Under the pieces are notes generated by a model. That model did not search any database. It saw nothing but the letters and a program-made list of their open reading frames with translations, and was not told the DNA's origin. A program made the translations under genes and the position numbers. Below are positions 5,784 through 14,221 of a stretch of DNA of 22,959 nt, in pieces. The DNA is from UBA11869 sp964544965 (GTDB lineage Bacteria; Pseudomonadota; Gammaproteobacteria; Eutrophobiales; Eutrophobiaceae). The DNA is taken from assembly GCA_964544965.1 (NCBI GenBank), contig CAZJED010000024.1, forward strand, positions 1 through 22,959. Reading direction: 5' to 3'. How positions within the stretch are numbered: position 1 is the stretch's first letter; each line of letters opens with the position of its first letter.

Positions 5784-7625
5784 TCAAGTATCAAGAAATG
5801 TTTTGAGCTGATCTGAGCGAGAAGGGTGTCTTAGTTTACGCAGTGCTTTAGCTTCAATTTGTCTAATGCGTTCACGAGTAACATCAAATTGTTTTCCTAC
5901 TTCTTCAAGCGTATGGTCTGTATTCATATCAATTCCAAAACGCATTCTCAAAACCTTTGCTTCACGTTTAGTTAGTCCTTCTAGAGCATCAAGTGTTGTA
6001 CGTCTTAGTCCCTCGAAGCCAGCAGAATCATTTGGCGACATTTGATTCGGATCTTCAATAAAATCACCAAGATGCGAATCTTCATCATCACCAATTGGAG
6101 TTTCCATTGATATTGGTTCTTTTGCAATTTTTAATACTTTTCGTACTTTATCTTCTGGTAATTCCATTCTTTCAGATAATTCTTCAGGCGTTGGTTCTCT
6201 ACCCATTTCTTGAAGAATTTGTCTTGAAATACGATTCAATTTATTTATTGTTTCGATCATATGAACGGGTATACGAATTGTACGTGCTTGATCAGCGATT
6301 GAGCGCGTAATTGCTTGACGTATCCACCAAGTAGCATAAGTTGAAAATTTATAGCCGCGGCGATACTCGAATTTATCAACTGCTTTCATTAATCCAATAT
6401 TGCCTTCTTGAATTAGATCAAGAAAGAGTAATCCTCTATTGGTATATTTTTTAGCTATCGATATAACAAGCCTTAAGTTCGCTTCAACCATTTCTTTTTT
6501 TGCACGCCTTGCCTTTGCTTCTCCAATAGAAACCTTACGATTAATTTCTTTCATTTCTGCAATTTCAAGTAAAGAATCGTCAAAAATGAGCGCTAATTTT
6601 TTTTGAGCGTCAATTATTAATTTTTCATTATTTCTAATATTCTCTACATATGGTTGCTTGATTTTTAAGACAGTTTTTACCCATTTAATATTGGTTTCAT
6701 TACCTGAAAAACTCGCAATAAAATCTTTTCTGGGCATCTTTCCTTCTTTAATACAAAGTTTCATAATTTCTTTTTCTGTGTGACGAATATGATCAATTAG
6801 ATCACTTAAATTTTCTGTTAGTAAATCAATAAACTTTGGAGCTAAACGAAGTTCAAGAAACCATTGTGCTAAATTATTTTCTGCTGTTTTTGTTTTGGCA
6901 TGGTTTTTTCCATTTCTTTTGATAGACTTTATAAATGTAACATGGAGTTTTTTAAGCTTGTCAATATGCTCCTTAAATTCTTCTGGGGTAAGAATTGTTT
7001 CCTCAATTTCTTCTTCTTCATCCGACTCGGAAACTTCAGTTGGATTACTAACTTGAATTCCTTCATCTGGGTATTCTTCAGTATCATTAAATCCAACAAT
7101 TACATCGCTCAGCTTTATTTCTTCTTTTAAAATAAATTGATATGCCTCTAGTAATGTTAATACAGTACCAGGGTAACTAGATAATGAAGCTAAGACTTGA
7201 TGGCTACCTTCTTCTATACGCTTTGCTATTTTAATTTCGCCTTCTCGCGTCAATAAATCAACGGTACCCATTTCTCTCATGTACATTCTTACAGGGTCAG
7301 TAGTACGACCAAATTCATTTTCCATATTAGCAAGAGCAGCAGCAGCCTCTGCAGCAGCATCTTCATCAAGAACGTTTGTTGTATCAGTTATTTGGTTATC
7401 AGTATCAGGAGGGGATTCATAGACAGTAATGCCCATATCATTAATCATATTGACTATATCTTCAATTTGCTCTGGTTCAATTATCTCATTAGGGAGGTGG
7501 TCATTGACCTCAGCATAGGTAAGGAATCCTTGCTCTTTCCCTTTTGCGATGAGTGATTTAAGTTGTGATTTCTCGGTGCTTTTTATGTTTTTTTCGTTTT
7601 TTATATTTTTTTCTGGTTGGCTCAT
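5784..7625 (-). CDS. rpoD: RNA polymerase primary sigma factor RpoD (sigma-70)
   Basis: Directs RNA polymerase to housekeeping promoters. At 613 residues it has the same length as E. coli RpoD. Region 1.1 occupies about 20-75, region 1.2 starts near DPVRMYMREMG (110-120), and an acidic non-conserved insert (for example ESDEEEEIEE) spans roughly 190-370. Region 2 follows with NLRLVISIAKKY and the -10-melting block FSTYATWWIRQ. Region 3 comes next, and region 4.2 carries the -35-binding helix VTRERIRQIEAKALRKLR (582-599). It is the last protein gene of the rpsU-yqeY-dnaG-rpoD block. A 149-bp gap from dnaG contains a possible extra promoter. The ATG has no evident Shine-Dalgarno. Confidence 0.98.
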   Translation of the reverse strand: MSQPEKNIKNEKNIKSTEKSQLKSLIAKGKEQGFLTYAEVNDHLPNEIIEPEQIEDIVNMINDMGITVYESPPDTDNQITDTTNVLDEDAAAEAAAALANMENEFGRTTDPVRMYMREMGTVDLLTREGEIKIAKRIEEGSHQVLASLSSYPGTVLTLLEAYQFILKEEIKLSDVIVGFNDTEEYPDEGIQVSNPTEVSESDEEEEIEETILTPEEFKEHIDKLKKLHVTFIKSIKRNGKNHAKTKTAENNLAQWFLELRLAPKFIDLLTENLSDLIDHIRHTEKEIMKLCIKEGKMPRKDFIASFSGNETNIKWVKTVLKIKQPYVENIRNNEKLIIDAQKKLALIFDDSLLEIAEMKEINRKVSIGEAKARRAKKEMVEANLRLVISIAKKYTNRGLLFLDLIQEGNIGLMKAVDKFEYRRGYKFSTYATWWIRQAITRSIADQARTIRIPVHMIETINKLNRISRQILQEMGREPTPEELSERMELPEDKVRKVLKIAKEPISMETPIGDDEDSHLGDFIEDPNQMSPNDSAGFEGLRRTTLDALEGLTKREAKVLRMRFGIDMNTDHTLEEVGKQFDVTRERIRQIEAKALRKLRHPSRSDQLKTFLDT

Positions 7626-7720
7626 TGATGTATTTGCTCGAAATTTACTGATTTTTATTTAAAGACTTTTGGTTATAACCACTTGATTAATAATAGATAT
7701 TTTTTAAAAAATAGCCGGAC

Positions 7721-7729
7721 ATCGTAACA
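7721..7729 (-). promoter_or_regulatory. Possible internal promoter for rpoD (extended -10)
   Basis: On the minus strand TGT directly precedes TACGAT, an extended -10 type arrangement, followed by the G/C-rich GTCCGGC. The site lies in the 149-bp dnaG-rpoD gap, about 96 nt before the rpoD start. In E. coli, rpoD also has its own promoters inside the operon. TACGAT matches four of six consensus bases, so this is a weak call. Confidence 0.3.
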
Positions 7730-7774
7730 TACAGAATAAATTTTCGCTAGTAGATACTATTGAAGCGAGAAGTT

Positions 7775-9526
7775 TTAAGTGTCTCGAGTTGATTTCTGCA
7801 TTTCACGATATTTTAATTTTTCTTCCTCAGATAATTCTAATGGACTACTTTTTGTTTTAAATGCTTCAAATTCTTTTTGATACGCTTCAATCAAACCGTC
7901 AATAACATCAACAAATACATCACTTGTTACACCAATTTCTTTAAATTCATCCTCCTCTGAGGCAAGCTCACACAAACGAGTTTCGTATTTTGTATTACGC
8001 CAGTTTTCCAAAATTCCAGCTACTGTGATATTCGGGGTTTTCTTGATTAATTCTATTAGCTCGCATAAGAAATTAATTCCAGTTGAGTCTAGAGCCGATA
8101 ATGAACTAGTTGATTTAATATCAAGCGCAAGACTAGGTTGATGAAGTAAACAACGAATTAACCAACGTATTTTTTCAATACCTTTATTTTTTTCATTGCT
8201 ACTTTTGGCTACTTTTTTTTCTACTAAATCATTTTTATTACCTATAGATAATTGTCTTTGTATATCATCAATTTCATAACGAGTGATTTTACTTAATTCT
8301 TTTATCACAATATCTTTATACGGGTCATGTGGTAATTTTGCCAGAAAGGGTAATATTTTATTAATCATTTCCGATCTACCTTCAAGAACTTCAAGATTGA
8401 TATTGTCACCTATTGAATTAAATAAAAACTCAGATAATGGTATTAGCATTTTAGGGCTAATAAATGCATCTTTCCCATTTTTACGAACAAAAGTATCTGG
8501 GTCTTCTTTGCTAGATAAAAATATAAAATATACTTGTTTACCATTTTTTAGAAATGATAATGAATTTTCTAGTGCTCGCCAGGCTGCTCTTTTCCCAGCT
8601 TCATCGCCATCAAAACAAAATATAAGTTTATTTGTTATGCGGAACATTTTTTCAATATGCTCTACCGTTGCTGTTGTCCCTAATGTAGCGACTACATTTT
8701 TTATACCAAATTGAGCTAAGGCGATAACATCCATATAGCCCTCAACTATGTAAAGTTCAGATAAATCCTTTGTCGATTTTCTTGCCTGAAACAAACCATA
8801 TAATTCTCGACCTTTTTGAAAAATTCTTGTTTCAGGGGAATTAAGATATTTCGGTGTTTTATTATTTAATACTCTACCTCCAAAACCAATAACACGACCA
8901 CGTTGGTCACGAATTGGGAACATTAAACGATCTCTAAAGCGGTCATAGTAACTTCCACGATCATTTTTAATAATAGCCCCTGTATCAAGTAATTCTTCGA
9001 TTAATTCTTTAGATTTTCCTAAATTTATAATTAAATTATCCCAACCAGGTGGCGCAAATCCTAATTCGAATTCAATAGCTGTTTCTTTATTAATATTTCG
9101 TTTTTTTAAATAATTAATAATATTATTTTTATTGTTCTTTAATTGATCTGAATAATATTTGGTAGCAGATTCCATTAGTTCATACAATTTAACTGATTGA
9201 TTAGTCTGATCGAATGAGCTGCCTGGTTCCCGAGACACTTCCATTCCAGCGCGAGATGCAAGATCTTCGACTGCCTCCACAAAATCCATTCGCAAGTATT
9301 CCATTAGAAAGGTAATTGCTGTACCGCTTGCGTTACAGCCAAAACAATAATAGAACTGTTTATCTTGATTTACACTAAAAGAGGGTGTTTTTTCATCATG
9401 AAATGGGCAACATGCTTTATGATTTTTCCCAGTCTTTTTGAGGGGAACATAAGAATCAATGATATCAACGATATCTGTTCGATCAATCAGGTCGTTAATG
9501 AAATTTTGTGGAATCTTACCAGCCAT
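7775..9526 (-). CDS. dnaG: DNA primase DnaG
   Basis: Makes RNA primers for replication and works with the DnaB helicase at the fork. The 583-residue product has the N-terminal zinc ribbon with ligands C40, H43, C61 and C64 (CCPFHDEKTPSF and YYCFGCNASG). The catalytic core follows, with the TOPRIM domain motifs IVEGYMDVIAL and CFDGDEAGKRAAWRA, and then a less conserved C-terminal helicase-interaction domain. I chose the ATG at 9524-9526 (MAGKIPQNFI), the family N-terminus. An in-frame GTG at 9548 would add eight hydrophobic residues unlike any primase. It follows yqeY after 71 bp and precedes rpoD in the conserved block. Confidence 0.97.
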   Translation of the reverse strand: MAGKIPQNFINDLIDRTDIVDIIDSYVPLKKTGKNHKACCPFHDEKTPSFSVNQDKQFYYCFGCNASGTAITFLMEYLRMDFVEAVEDLASRAGMEVSREPGSSFDQTNQSVKLYELMESATKYYSDQLKNNKNNIINYLKKRNINKETAIEFELGFAPPGWDNLIINLGKSKELIEELLDTGAIIKNDRGSYYDRFRDRLMFPIRDQRGRVIGFGGRVLNNKTPKYLNSPETRIFQKGRELYGLFQARKSTKDLSELYIVEGYMDVIALAQFGIKNVVATLGTTATVEHIEKMFRITNKLIFCFDGDEAGKRAAWRALENSLSFLKNGKQVYFIFLSSKEDPDTFVRKNGKDAFISPKMLIPLSEFLFNSIGDNINLEVLEGRSEMINKILPFLAKLPHDPYKDIVIKELSKITRYEIDDIQRQLSIGNKNDLVEKKVAKSSNEKNKGIEKIRWLIRCLLHQPSLALDIKSTSSLSALDSTGINFLCELIELIKKTPNITVAGILENWRNTKYETRLCELASEEDEFKEIGVTSDVFVDVIDGLIEAYQKEFEAFKTKSSPLELSEEEKLKYREMQKSTRDT

Positions 9527-9597
9527 AATACAAAACAGTATAAACAGCACTTAACAAATCTGCGACCGTAAAAGAAGGAAATGGAAGTTTTCTTGAG

Positions 9598-10047
9598 TTA
9601 ATTACCTAATTTATCTTTAATTAATTTACTAACCTCGCTCATATCAGCTCGTCCTTGAAGCTTTCCTTTTAGCAGACTCATAACTTTTCCCATATCTTTC
9701 GGCGAATTTGCACCTGCTTCGGAAATGGTCTCTTCAATTAATAAATTAACTTTTTCGCTTGGTAATTTTTTTGGTAAGTACAACTCAATAATACCCAGTT
9801 CCTGCTGTTCTTTTATGATTAAATCATCTCTACTAGCTTTACTAAATTGCTCTATAGAATCACGATGTTGTTTAGCCATCTTATTTAGTATGGCAATACT
9901 CTGTTCGTCATTTAATTCAATACGTTCATCAACCTCTTTTTGTTTGAAGGCAGCCAAGATGAATCTTAATGCAGCCAAGCGCCCTTTTTCTTTGTTGCGC
10001 ATAGCCTCTTTTACGTCGTTACTTATTTGAGTTTTAATGTCAGCCAC
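9598..10047 (-). CDS. yqeY: GatB/YqeY domain protein
   Basis: A 149-residue cytoplasmic protein of the GatB/YqeY family, related to the tail domain of the glutamyl-tRNA amidotransferase B subunit. The family pattern is clear: MADIKTQISNDVKEAMRNKEK, LAALRFILAAFKQKEVDER, LPKKLPSEKV, and the C-terminal MGKVMSLLKGKLQGRADMSEVSKLIK. It probably binds tRNA, but no enzymatic role is established. In many gammaproteobacteria it sits between rpsU and dnaG, as here. The start is GTG at 10045-10047 without a clear Shine-Dalgarno; the next residues fit the family N-terminus. It lies 29 bp downstream of rpsU, consistent with cotranscription. Confidence 0.92.
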   Translation of the reverse strand: MADIKTQISNDVKEAMRNKEKGRLAALRFILAAFKQKEVDERIELNDEQSIAILNKMAKQHRDSIEQFSKASRDDLIIKEQQELGIIELYLPKKLPSEKVNLLIEETISEAGANSPKDMGKVMSLLKGKLQGRADMSEVSKLIKDKLGN

Positions 10048-10076
10048 TGTTGAATGACTTATTATTTAATAGTTGA

Positions 10077-10292
10077 TTAATATGGGCGGATGCGATGAAG
10101 GATATTTCTAGAACTCTGCTTTTGTGAGCGTTTAACCGCTGCGGCAGCCTTACGTTTTCTTACTTGTGTTGGTTTTTCGTAAAACTCACGTCGATGAGCA
10201 TCGGCTAGAGTTCCCGCTTTTTCACAGGCTCGTTTGAATCGACGCATTGCGATATCAAATGGCTCATTGTCTCTTACCTTAACTGAAGGCAT
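10077..10292 (-). CDS. rpsU: 30S ribosomal protein S21 (bS21)
   Basis: A 71-residue basic protein of the small ribosomal subunit, important for mRNA start-site engagement. The sequence is typical from MPSVKVRDNEPFDIAMRRFK to the arginine/lysine-rich RKRKAAAAVKR and the terminal RIRPY, and the length equals that of E. coli. It is the first gene of the macromolecular-synthesis block. AGGAAAA lies about 10 nt before the ATG as a usable Shine-Dalgarno. A promoter candidate is at 10335-10362. Confidence 0.98.
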   Translation of the reverse strand: MPSVKVRDNEPFDIAMRRFKRACEKAGTLADAHRREFYEKPTQVRKRKAAAAVKRSQKQSSRNILHRIRPY

Positions 10293-10334
10293 AGTATTTA
10301 TTTTCCTGATTAATTTTATAAGAAAAAGGCGGAC

Positions 10335-10362
10335 ATTTTAGTGAGAATATGTGAAATTGCAA
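10335..10362 (-). promoter_or_regulatory. Putative rpsU operon promoter
   Basis: On the minus strand TTGCAA (10357-10362) and TAAAAT (10335-10340) are separated by 16 nt, and a G/C-rich discriminator GTCCGCC follows the -10. This is the arrangement expected for a stringently controlled ribosomal-protein promoter. Transcription would begin about 36 nt before rpsU. The match is 4/6 at -35 and 5/6 at -10. Confidence 0.4.
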
Positions 10363-10400
10363 TGCAAAAATTACTATTTTTCAAGGAAATAGGCATATAA

Positions 10401-11405
10401 ATGCAAGTTCTAGGAATAGAGACCTCATGTGATGAGACGGCAATAGCTGTTTATGATTCCAATCATGGAATATTGAGTCACTGTTTATATAGCCAGATTG
10501 ATTTGCATAATAAATATGGCGGAGTTGTTCCGGAGTTAGCTTCACGAGAGCACGTATTAAAAGTCTTGCCCATGATAAAAAAAACAATGAGTGAAGCAAA
10601 AACAGAATTTGATTTGTTAGATGGCATTGCTTATACCTCAGGACCAGGTCTAATGGGGGCGTTATTAGTTGGTAGCGCTGTTGGGAGGAGTTTAGCTTAT
10701 GCTCTTTCTGTTCCAGCAATTGGGGTGCATCATATGGAAGCACATTTGTTAGCGCTTATGCTTGAAAAAAATACTCCGGAGTATCCTTTTTTAGCATTAT
10801 TAGTTTCCGGCGGGCATACGCAGATTGTCAATGTAAAAGCTCCCGGCGTTTTCAAGATACTTGGGGAATCTGTAGATGATGCTGCAGGAGAAGCATTTGA
10901 TAAGACAGCAAAAATCCTAGGGCTACCATATCCCGGCGGACCAGCGCTTTCTGCTTTAGCTGACGAAGGTATTAGTGGCCGATTTCATTTTCCAAGACCA
11001 ATGACAGATAGAGCGGGTCTTGATTTTAGTTTTAGTGGACTAAAAACTTTTGCGTTGAATACAATAAATTCAGAGAATGTAGACGAACAAACAAGAGCTG
11101 ATATTGCCCGTGCATTTGTAGATGCAGTTGTTGATACTTTTGTTATAAAGTGCAGAAGAGCAATTGATGAAACTGGTATTAGACAATTAGTCGTGGCAGG
11201 CGGTGTTAGTGCTAACAAACAATTACAACAAGGATTAGTTAGTATGTTTAAACAGGAAGGAGGTGAGGTCTTCTTCCCGCGCGACGAATATTGTACCGAT
11301 AATGGTGCTATGGTTGCATATGCTGGGTATTTAAGAATTGAAAAAGGGCAACATGACCCATTGAGTTTTGTAGCAAAACCGAGGTGGTCATTAGAGAGTA
11401 TCTGA
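10401..11405 (+). CDS. tsaD: tRNA t6A37 threonylcarbamoyltransferase TsaD
   Basis: With TsaB, TsaE and the TsaC product, transfers the threonylcarbamoyl group to A37 of ANN-decoding tRNAs. At 334 residues it has the ASKHA fold with LGIETSCDETAIAVYD at the N-terminus and the iron-binding HMEAH with H111 and H115, numbered as in E. coli. It also has LLVSGGHTQ, PYPGGPALS, VAGGVSANKQL and the final metal/nucleotide segment CTDNGAMVAYAG. The ATG at 10401 has AAGGA upstream at 10383-10387, rather far away. It diverges from rpsU across a 108-bp gap, as in E. coli, and converges on plsY with 5 bp between the stops. Confidence 0.97.
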   Translation: MQVLGIETSCDETAIAVYDSNHGILSHCLYSQIDLHNKYGGVVPELASREHVLKVLPMIKKTMSEAKTEFDLLDGIAYTSGPGLMGALLVGSAVGRSLAYALSVPAIGVHHMEAHLLALMLEKNTPEYPFLALLVSGGHTQIVNVKAPGVFKILGESVDDAAGEAFDKTAKILGLPYPGGPALSALADEGISGRFHFPRPMTDRAGLDFSFSGLKTFALNTINSENVDEQTRADIARAFVDAVVDTFVIKCRRAIDETGIRQLVVAGGVSANKQLQQGLVSMFKQEGGEVFFPRDEYCTDNGAMVAYAGYLRIEKGQHDPLSFVAKPRWSLESI

Positions 11406-11410
11406 TTGAT

Positions 11411-12010
11411 TTAGTTGTACCCATTTTCTCCAATTTTATATTCTTTGCCATCTAATAAGTTATAGATATTCGATTTATGCCTCCAAAAAAGTATCAGTGT
11501 AAGCACGGTAAAACTAATAATATACTGATAATTTGGCACTAAGAAGTAAGCATAAAGAGGAGCGGACAATGTCGCAACCAATGCAGCCAGAGAGGAGTAA
11601 CGAAATAAAGCCGCAGTTAAAATCCACGTGATTACATAAGCAATACCAAGTAGCCAATGTGTTGCGAAAAGAATACCAATCAGTGTCGCTACGCCTTTTC
11701 CTCCTTCAAGCTTAAAATAGATAGGAAAAATATGACCTAGAAATGCAGCTAAACCAGATAAAGCGATAAGATTTTCAGAACCAACAATGACTTTAGCTAA
11801 TAATACAGGGATAATTCCTTTAAAGATGTCACCAATTAAAGTTAAGAACGCTGCTTTTTTACCATGTAATCGCATTACATTTGTCGTTCCTGGATTGCCG
11901 GATCCTCCATCGCGAGGATCAGATAAACCAAGTGTTTTACAAACTAAAATAGCAGATGATATAGACCCTACTAGATAAGCTGAAAAAATTAAAAAAATAT
12001 TAATTAACAT
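11411..12010 (-). CDS. plsY: Glycerol-3-phosphate acyltransferase PlsY
   Basis: An inner-membrane enzyme that moves an acyl group from acyl-phosphate (made by PlsX) to glycerol-3-phosphate, giving lysophosphatidic acid for phospholipid synthesis. The 199-residue form is almost all transmembrane helix and carries the three family motifs: GSGNPGTTNVMR, GHIFPIYFKLEGGKGVAT and WRHKSNIYNLLDGKE. I chose the ATG at 12008-12010 because MLINIFLIFSAYLVGS matches the usual N-terminal helix. An in-frame ATG at 12076 would add 22 residues that fit no family member. It is alone on its strand between tsaD and folB and diverges from folB. Confidence 0.95.
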   Translation of the reverse strand: MLINIFLIFSAYLVGSISSAILVCKTLGLSDPRDGGSGNPGTTNVMRLHGKKAAFLTLIGDIFKGIIPVLLAKVIVGSENLIALSGLAAFLGHIFPIYFKLEGGKGVATLIGILFATHWLLGIAYVITWILTAALFRYSSLAALVATLSAPLYAYFLVPNYQYIISFTVLTLILFWRHKSNIYNLLDGKEYKIGENGYN

Positions 12011-12084
12011 TGATATATTAAAATCTTTATAAAATGTAAGATTAGCCGATAATTTAAATATATATATAAATAACATTTTTATCT

Positions 12085-12441
12085 ATGGATATTATTTTTC
12101 TTAAAGATCTGAAAATAGAAACAGTGGTTGGTATATATGATTGGGAGCGGAAAGTTAAACAAACTGTAATTCTCGATCTGGAAATGGCAACCGAGGTAAA
12201 AAAGGCAGCGTCATCCGATAAAATAGAAGACGCGTTGGATTATAAGGCAGTTGCTAAAAGGCTGATTAGTTTTGTTGGTGAAAGCGAGTTCGAATTAGTT
12301 GAGACACTTGCAGAACGGGTAGCTGAAATTATATTAATAGAATTCGATGTCCCGTGGTTGCGATTATCTTTAAATAAAATTGGCGCTATACGTGGAGCTA
12401 GAGATGTTGGGGTAGTTATAGAACGTGGCAAGAAAAAATGA
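12085..12441 (+). CDS. folB: Dihydroneopterin aldolase FolB
   Basis: Converts dihydroneopterin to 6-hydroxymethyl-dihydropterin and glycolaldehyde in folate synthesis. The 118 residues match the family: IFLKDLKIETVVGIYDWERKVKQ with the substrate-binding Glu in DWE, ALDYKAVAKRL, LVETLAERVAEIIL, and LNKIGAIRGARDVGV with the catalytic Lys. Its stop overlaps the folK start (ATGA), so the two consecutive folate enzymes are translationally coupled. The Shine-Dalgarno is poor. Confidence 0.95.
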   Translation: MDIIFLKDLKIETVVGIYDWERKVKQTVILDLEMATEVKKAASSDKIEDALDYKAVAKRLISFVGESEFELVETLAERVAEIILIEFDVPWLRLSLNKIGAIRGARDVGVVIERGKKK

Positions 12442-12938
12442 AGACAGTACAGGTTTATGTTGGTATCGGCAGTAATATTGATAAAGTAAAAAATATAGAT
12501 GGTTGCTTAAGCCATCTTAGAGATTTATTTGGCGAAATTAAAATCTCGCCGATATATCAGAGTAAAGCTGTTGGATTGGACGGCGATGATTTTTACAATC
12601 TAGTTGTTCGATTTGAAACAAGTTTTGATATAGATATTTTGGAACCGAAATTACGTGAAATCGAGTATCATTTTGGTCGAAAACGAAATCAGCCTCCCCA
12701 TACCTCACGAACCCTCGACATTGATTTATTATTATTTGGCAATCTTGTAAGCGAGGAACATAATATTCCAAGAGATGACATAATAAAATATGGGTTTGTA
12801 TTAAAACCATTATTTGATATTGAGCCAGACTTAATTCACCCAACTATAGGTGAAAAGGTCAGAACTTTATGGGATAGATTTGATCTACCAGATCAGCCAA
12901 TGCAAATATTAGAAGGTAATATTTTAGAGAACATTTGA
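12438..12938 (+). CDS. folK: HPPK, 6-hydroxymethyl-7,8-dihydropterin pyrophosphokinase FolK
   Basis: Transfers pyrophosphate from ATP to the FolB product, preparing it for dihydropteroate synthase. The 166-residue sequence has the N-terminal YVGIGSNI, SPIYQSKAVG, DFYNLVVRFET, the R-rich loop FGRKRNQPPHTSRTLDIDLLLFG with the two Mg-binding aspartates (DID), and a C-terminal FVLKPLFDIEPDLIHP. The ATG lies inside the folB stop (4-bp overlap). The gene is complete and of usual length. It is followed after 35 bp by a lipoprotein gene on the same strand. Confidence 0.96.
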   Translation: MKTVQVYVGIGSNIDKVKNIDGCLSHLRDLFGEIKISPIYQSKAVGLDGDDFYNLVVRFETSFDIDILEPKLREIEYHFGRKRNQPPHTSRTLDIDLLLFGNLVSEEHNIPRDDIIKYGFVLKPLFDIEPDLIHPTIGEKVRTLWDRFDLPDQPMQILEGNILENI

Positions 12939-12973
12939 TTTTTTTGTAGAAAATCTCAGCGGGGCATTTAGTT

Positions 12974-13384
12974 ATGAAAAATAGTGGTGTTTTTTTAGTA
13001 TTATTTTTATTGATGATATTGCTTCAATCTTGCAATACTTTTAAGGTTCGTGAAACGGTAGCTGCTCTTGAGAATTCAATAACTAATTATAATGTGGCTT
13101 TGAGATGGGGGATGTATAAAGATGCGTATAGCTATCATTTTTCGCCTGATGGCAAACAACCTCCCGCAAAATTGGATGATTTAGAAGAAATAAGCGTAAC
13201 CGGAATAGAAGTAACAGAAAAAGTAATTAATACAGATCATACTGAGGCTGATGTAGAAAGTACCATCACTTATTTTTTGAAAACACAAGGTATCATAAAA
13301 AAAATAAGGCTAAATCAGAAGTGGTGGTTTAATGAGCAATATAAACAGTGGTTTGTTGATCATCCTTTTCCTGATTTAAAATGA
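12974..13384 (+). CDS. Putative lipoprotein of unknown function
   Basis: A 136-residue protein with a lipoprotein signal: a short basic start, hydrophobic GVFLVLFLLMILL, and the lipobox LLQSC with lipidated C20. The mature part begins with a helix-like stretch (VRETVAALENSITNYNVALRWGM) and continues in a beta-rich pattern (VTGIEVTEKVI, ADVESTITYFL, IKKIRLNQKWWF) ending in aromatic residues (WWFNEQYKQWFVDHPFP). The single helix followed by a curved sheet recalls SnoaL/NTF2-like folds, but that is a guess from pattern only. GGGG at 12961-12964 is a suitable Shine-Dalgarno. It may be cotranscribed with folB-folK, though no folate role is implied. Its stop is 4 bp from the pteridine reductase stop. 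Confidence 0.82.
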   Translation: MKNSGVFLVLFLLMILLQSCNTFKVRETVAALENSITNYNVALRWGMYKDAYSYHFSPDGKQPPAKLDDLEEISVTGIEVTEKVINTDHTEADVESTITYFLKTQGIIKKIRLNQKWWFNEQYKQWFVDHPFPDLK

Positions 13385-13388
13385 ATTT

Positions 13389-14120
13389 TTAGATTAATAA
13401 CTTTCTTCCACCATCAACATTTAATATTTGGCCAGTTACATAGCTGGCATCCTTTATAAGAAAAGTTACAGTTTTTGCAATATCTTCGGCGTTTCCTATT
13501 TTTTTAATAATAGTTTGGTTTATTATCTTTTCTTTTCTTTCAGTATTCATTCCATATGGCCAAGTTATTGCGCCTGGTGAGATTGCATTAACGCGGATGT
13601 TAGGTGCTAGTTCTTTAGCTAGAGATTTTGTAAGAGTTACAAGACCTGCCTTTGAAATACAATAAATGGCATGGTTTTTTAAGGGGTTAGACGCATAAAT
13701 ATCCGTAATATTGATTATACAACCTTTATTTTCTTCTAATGATTCTGCTGCCAGCCTCGAAATAAATAATGGCGCTTTTAAATTAATATTAATTAACTTA
13801 TTCCAATTATTTTCATTTATATTGTTAAGTGGAGTTGGGTAGAAGGCAGAAGCATTATTGATCAAAACATCAATCTTTCCCTTAAAGGAAAGCGCGCTAT
13901 CAATCAATGTAGGGTAACATTCCTCTTTTTCAAGATTAGCTCGTATAGCAGTCGCAGAGTCATGCCTGATATTATTTAATTCTTTTACAAGTTCAGCAGC
14001 TTCTTTTCCCGAATTATTGTAATGAACAATAACGTTCATCCCGGCACAATGAAGCTCATTTGTTATAATCGCCCCAATATTTTTAGCTGCTCCTGTTATT
14101 AATACGGTTTTATTTTTCAT
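13389..14120 (-). CDS. Pteridine reductase (FolM/PTR1-like SDR)
   Basis: A 243-residue short-chain dehydrogenase/reductase that probably reduces dihydropterins or dihydrofolate with NADPH. It has TGAAKNIG (nucleotide loop, residues 9-16), NNAS (88-91), and the active-site triplet D140, Y153, K157. Aspartate (INITD) stands where classical SDRs have serine; this is the pteridine reductase arrangement known from PTR1, and FolM-type proteins share it. The C-terminal RVNAISPGAITWP and YVTGQILNVDGG are also typical. It lies close to folB and folK on the opposite strand, consistent with pterin chemistry. The exact substrate (dihydromonapterin, dihydrobiopterin or dihydrofolate) cannot be told. It is divergent from the MidA-like gene across 101 bp. 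Confidence 0.85.
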   Translation of the reverse strand: MKNKTVLITGAAKNIGAIITNELHCAGMNVIVHYNNSGKEAAELVKELNNIRHDSATAIRANLEKEECYPTLIDSALSFKGKIDVLINNASAFYPTPLNNINENNWNKLININLKAPLFISRLAAESLEENKGCIINITDIYASNPLKNHAIYCISKAGLVTLTKSLAKELAPNIRVNAISPGAITWPYGMNTERKEKIINQTIIKKIGNAEDIAKTVTFLIKDASYVTGQILNVDGGRKLLI

Positions 14121-14221
14121 CTGGATTAAGAACTTTATAATATAATTAAATTTTACAGAATTTATATAACTTAAATATTCCCCTTTGAATGATTTCCCAA
14201 ACAGAATAACATGGAATTTGT

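Noticed and set aside
10381..10743. Open frame on the minus strand over the start of tsaD
   Set aside because: It mirrors the tsaD coding sequence; TsaD is fully supported by its motifs.
12011..12076. A 22-residue N-terminal extension of PlsY
   Set aside because: In-frame ATG but no family support; the downstream ATG starts the standard first membrane helix.
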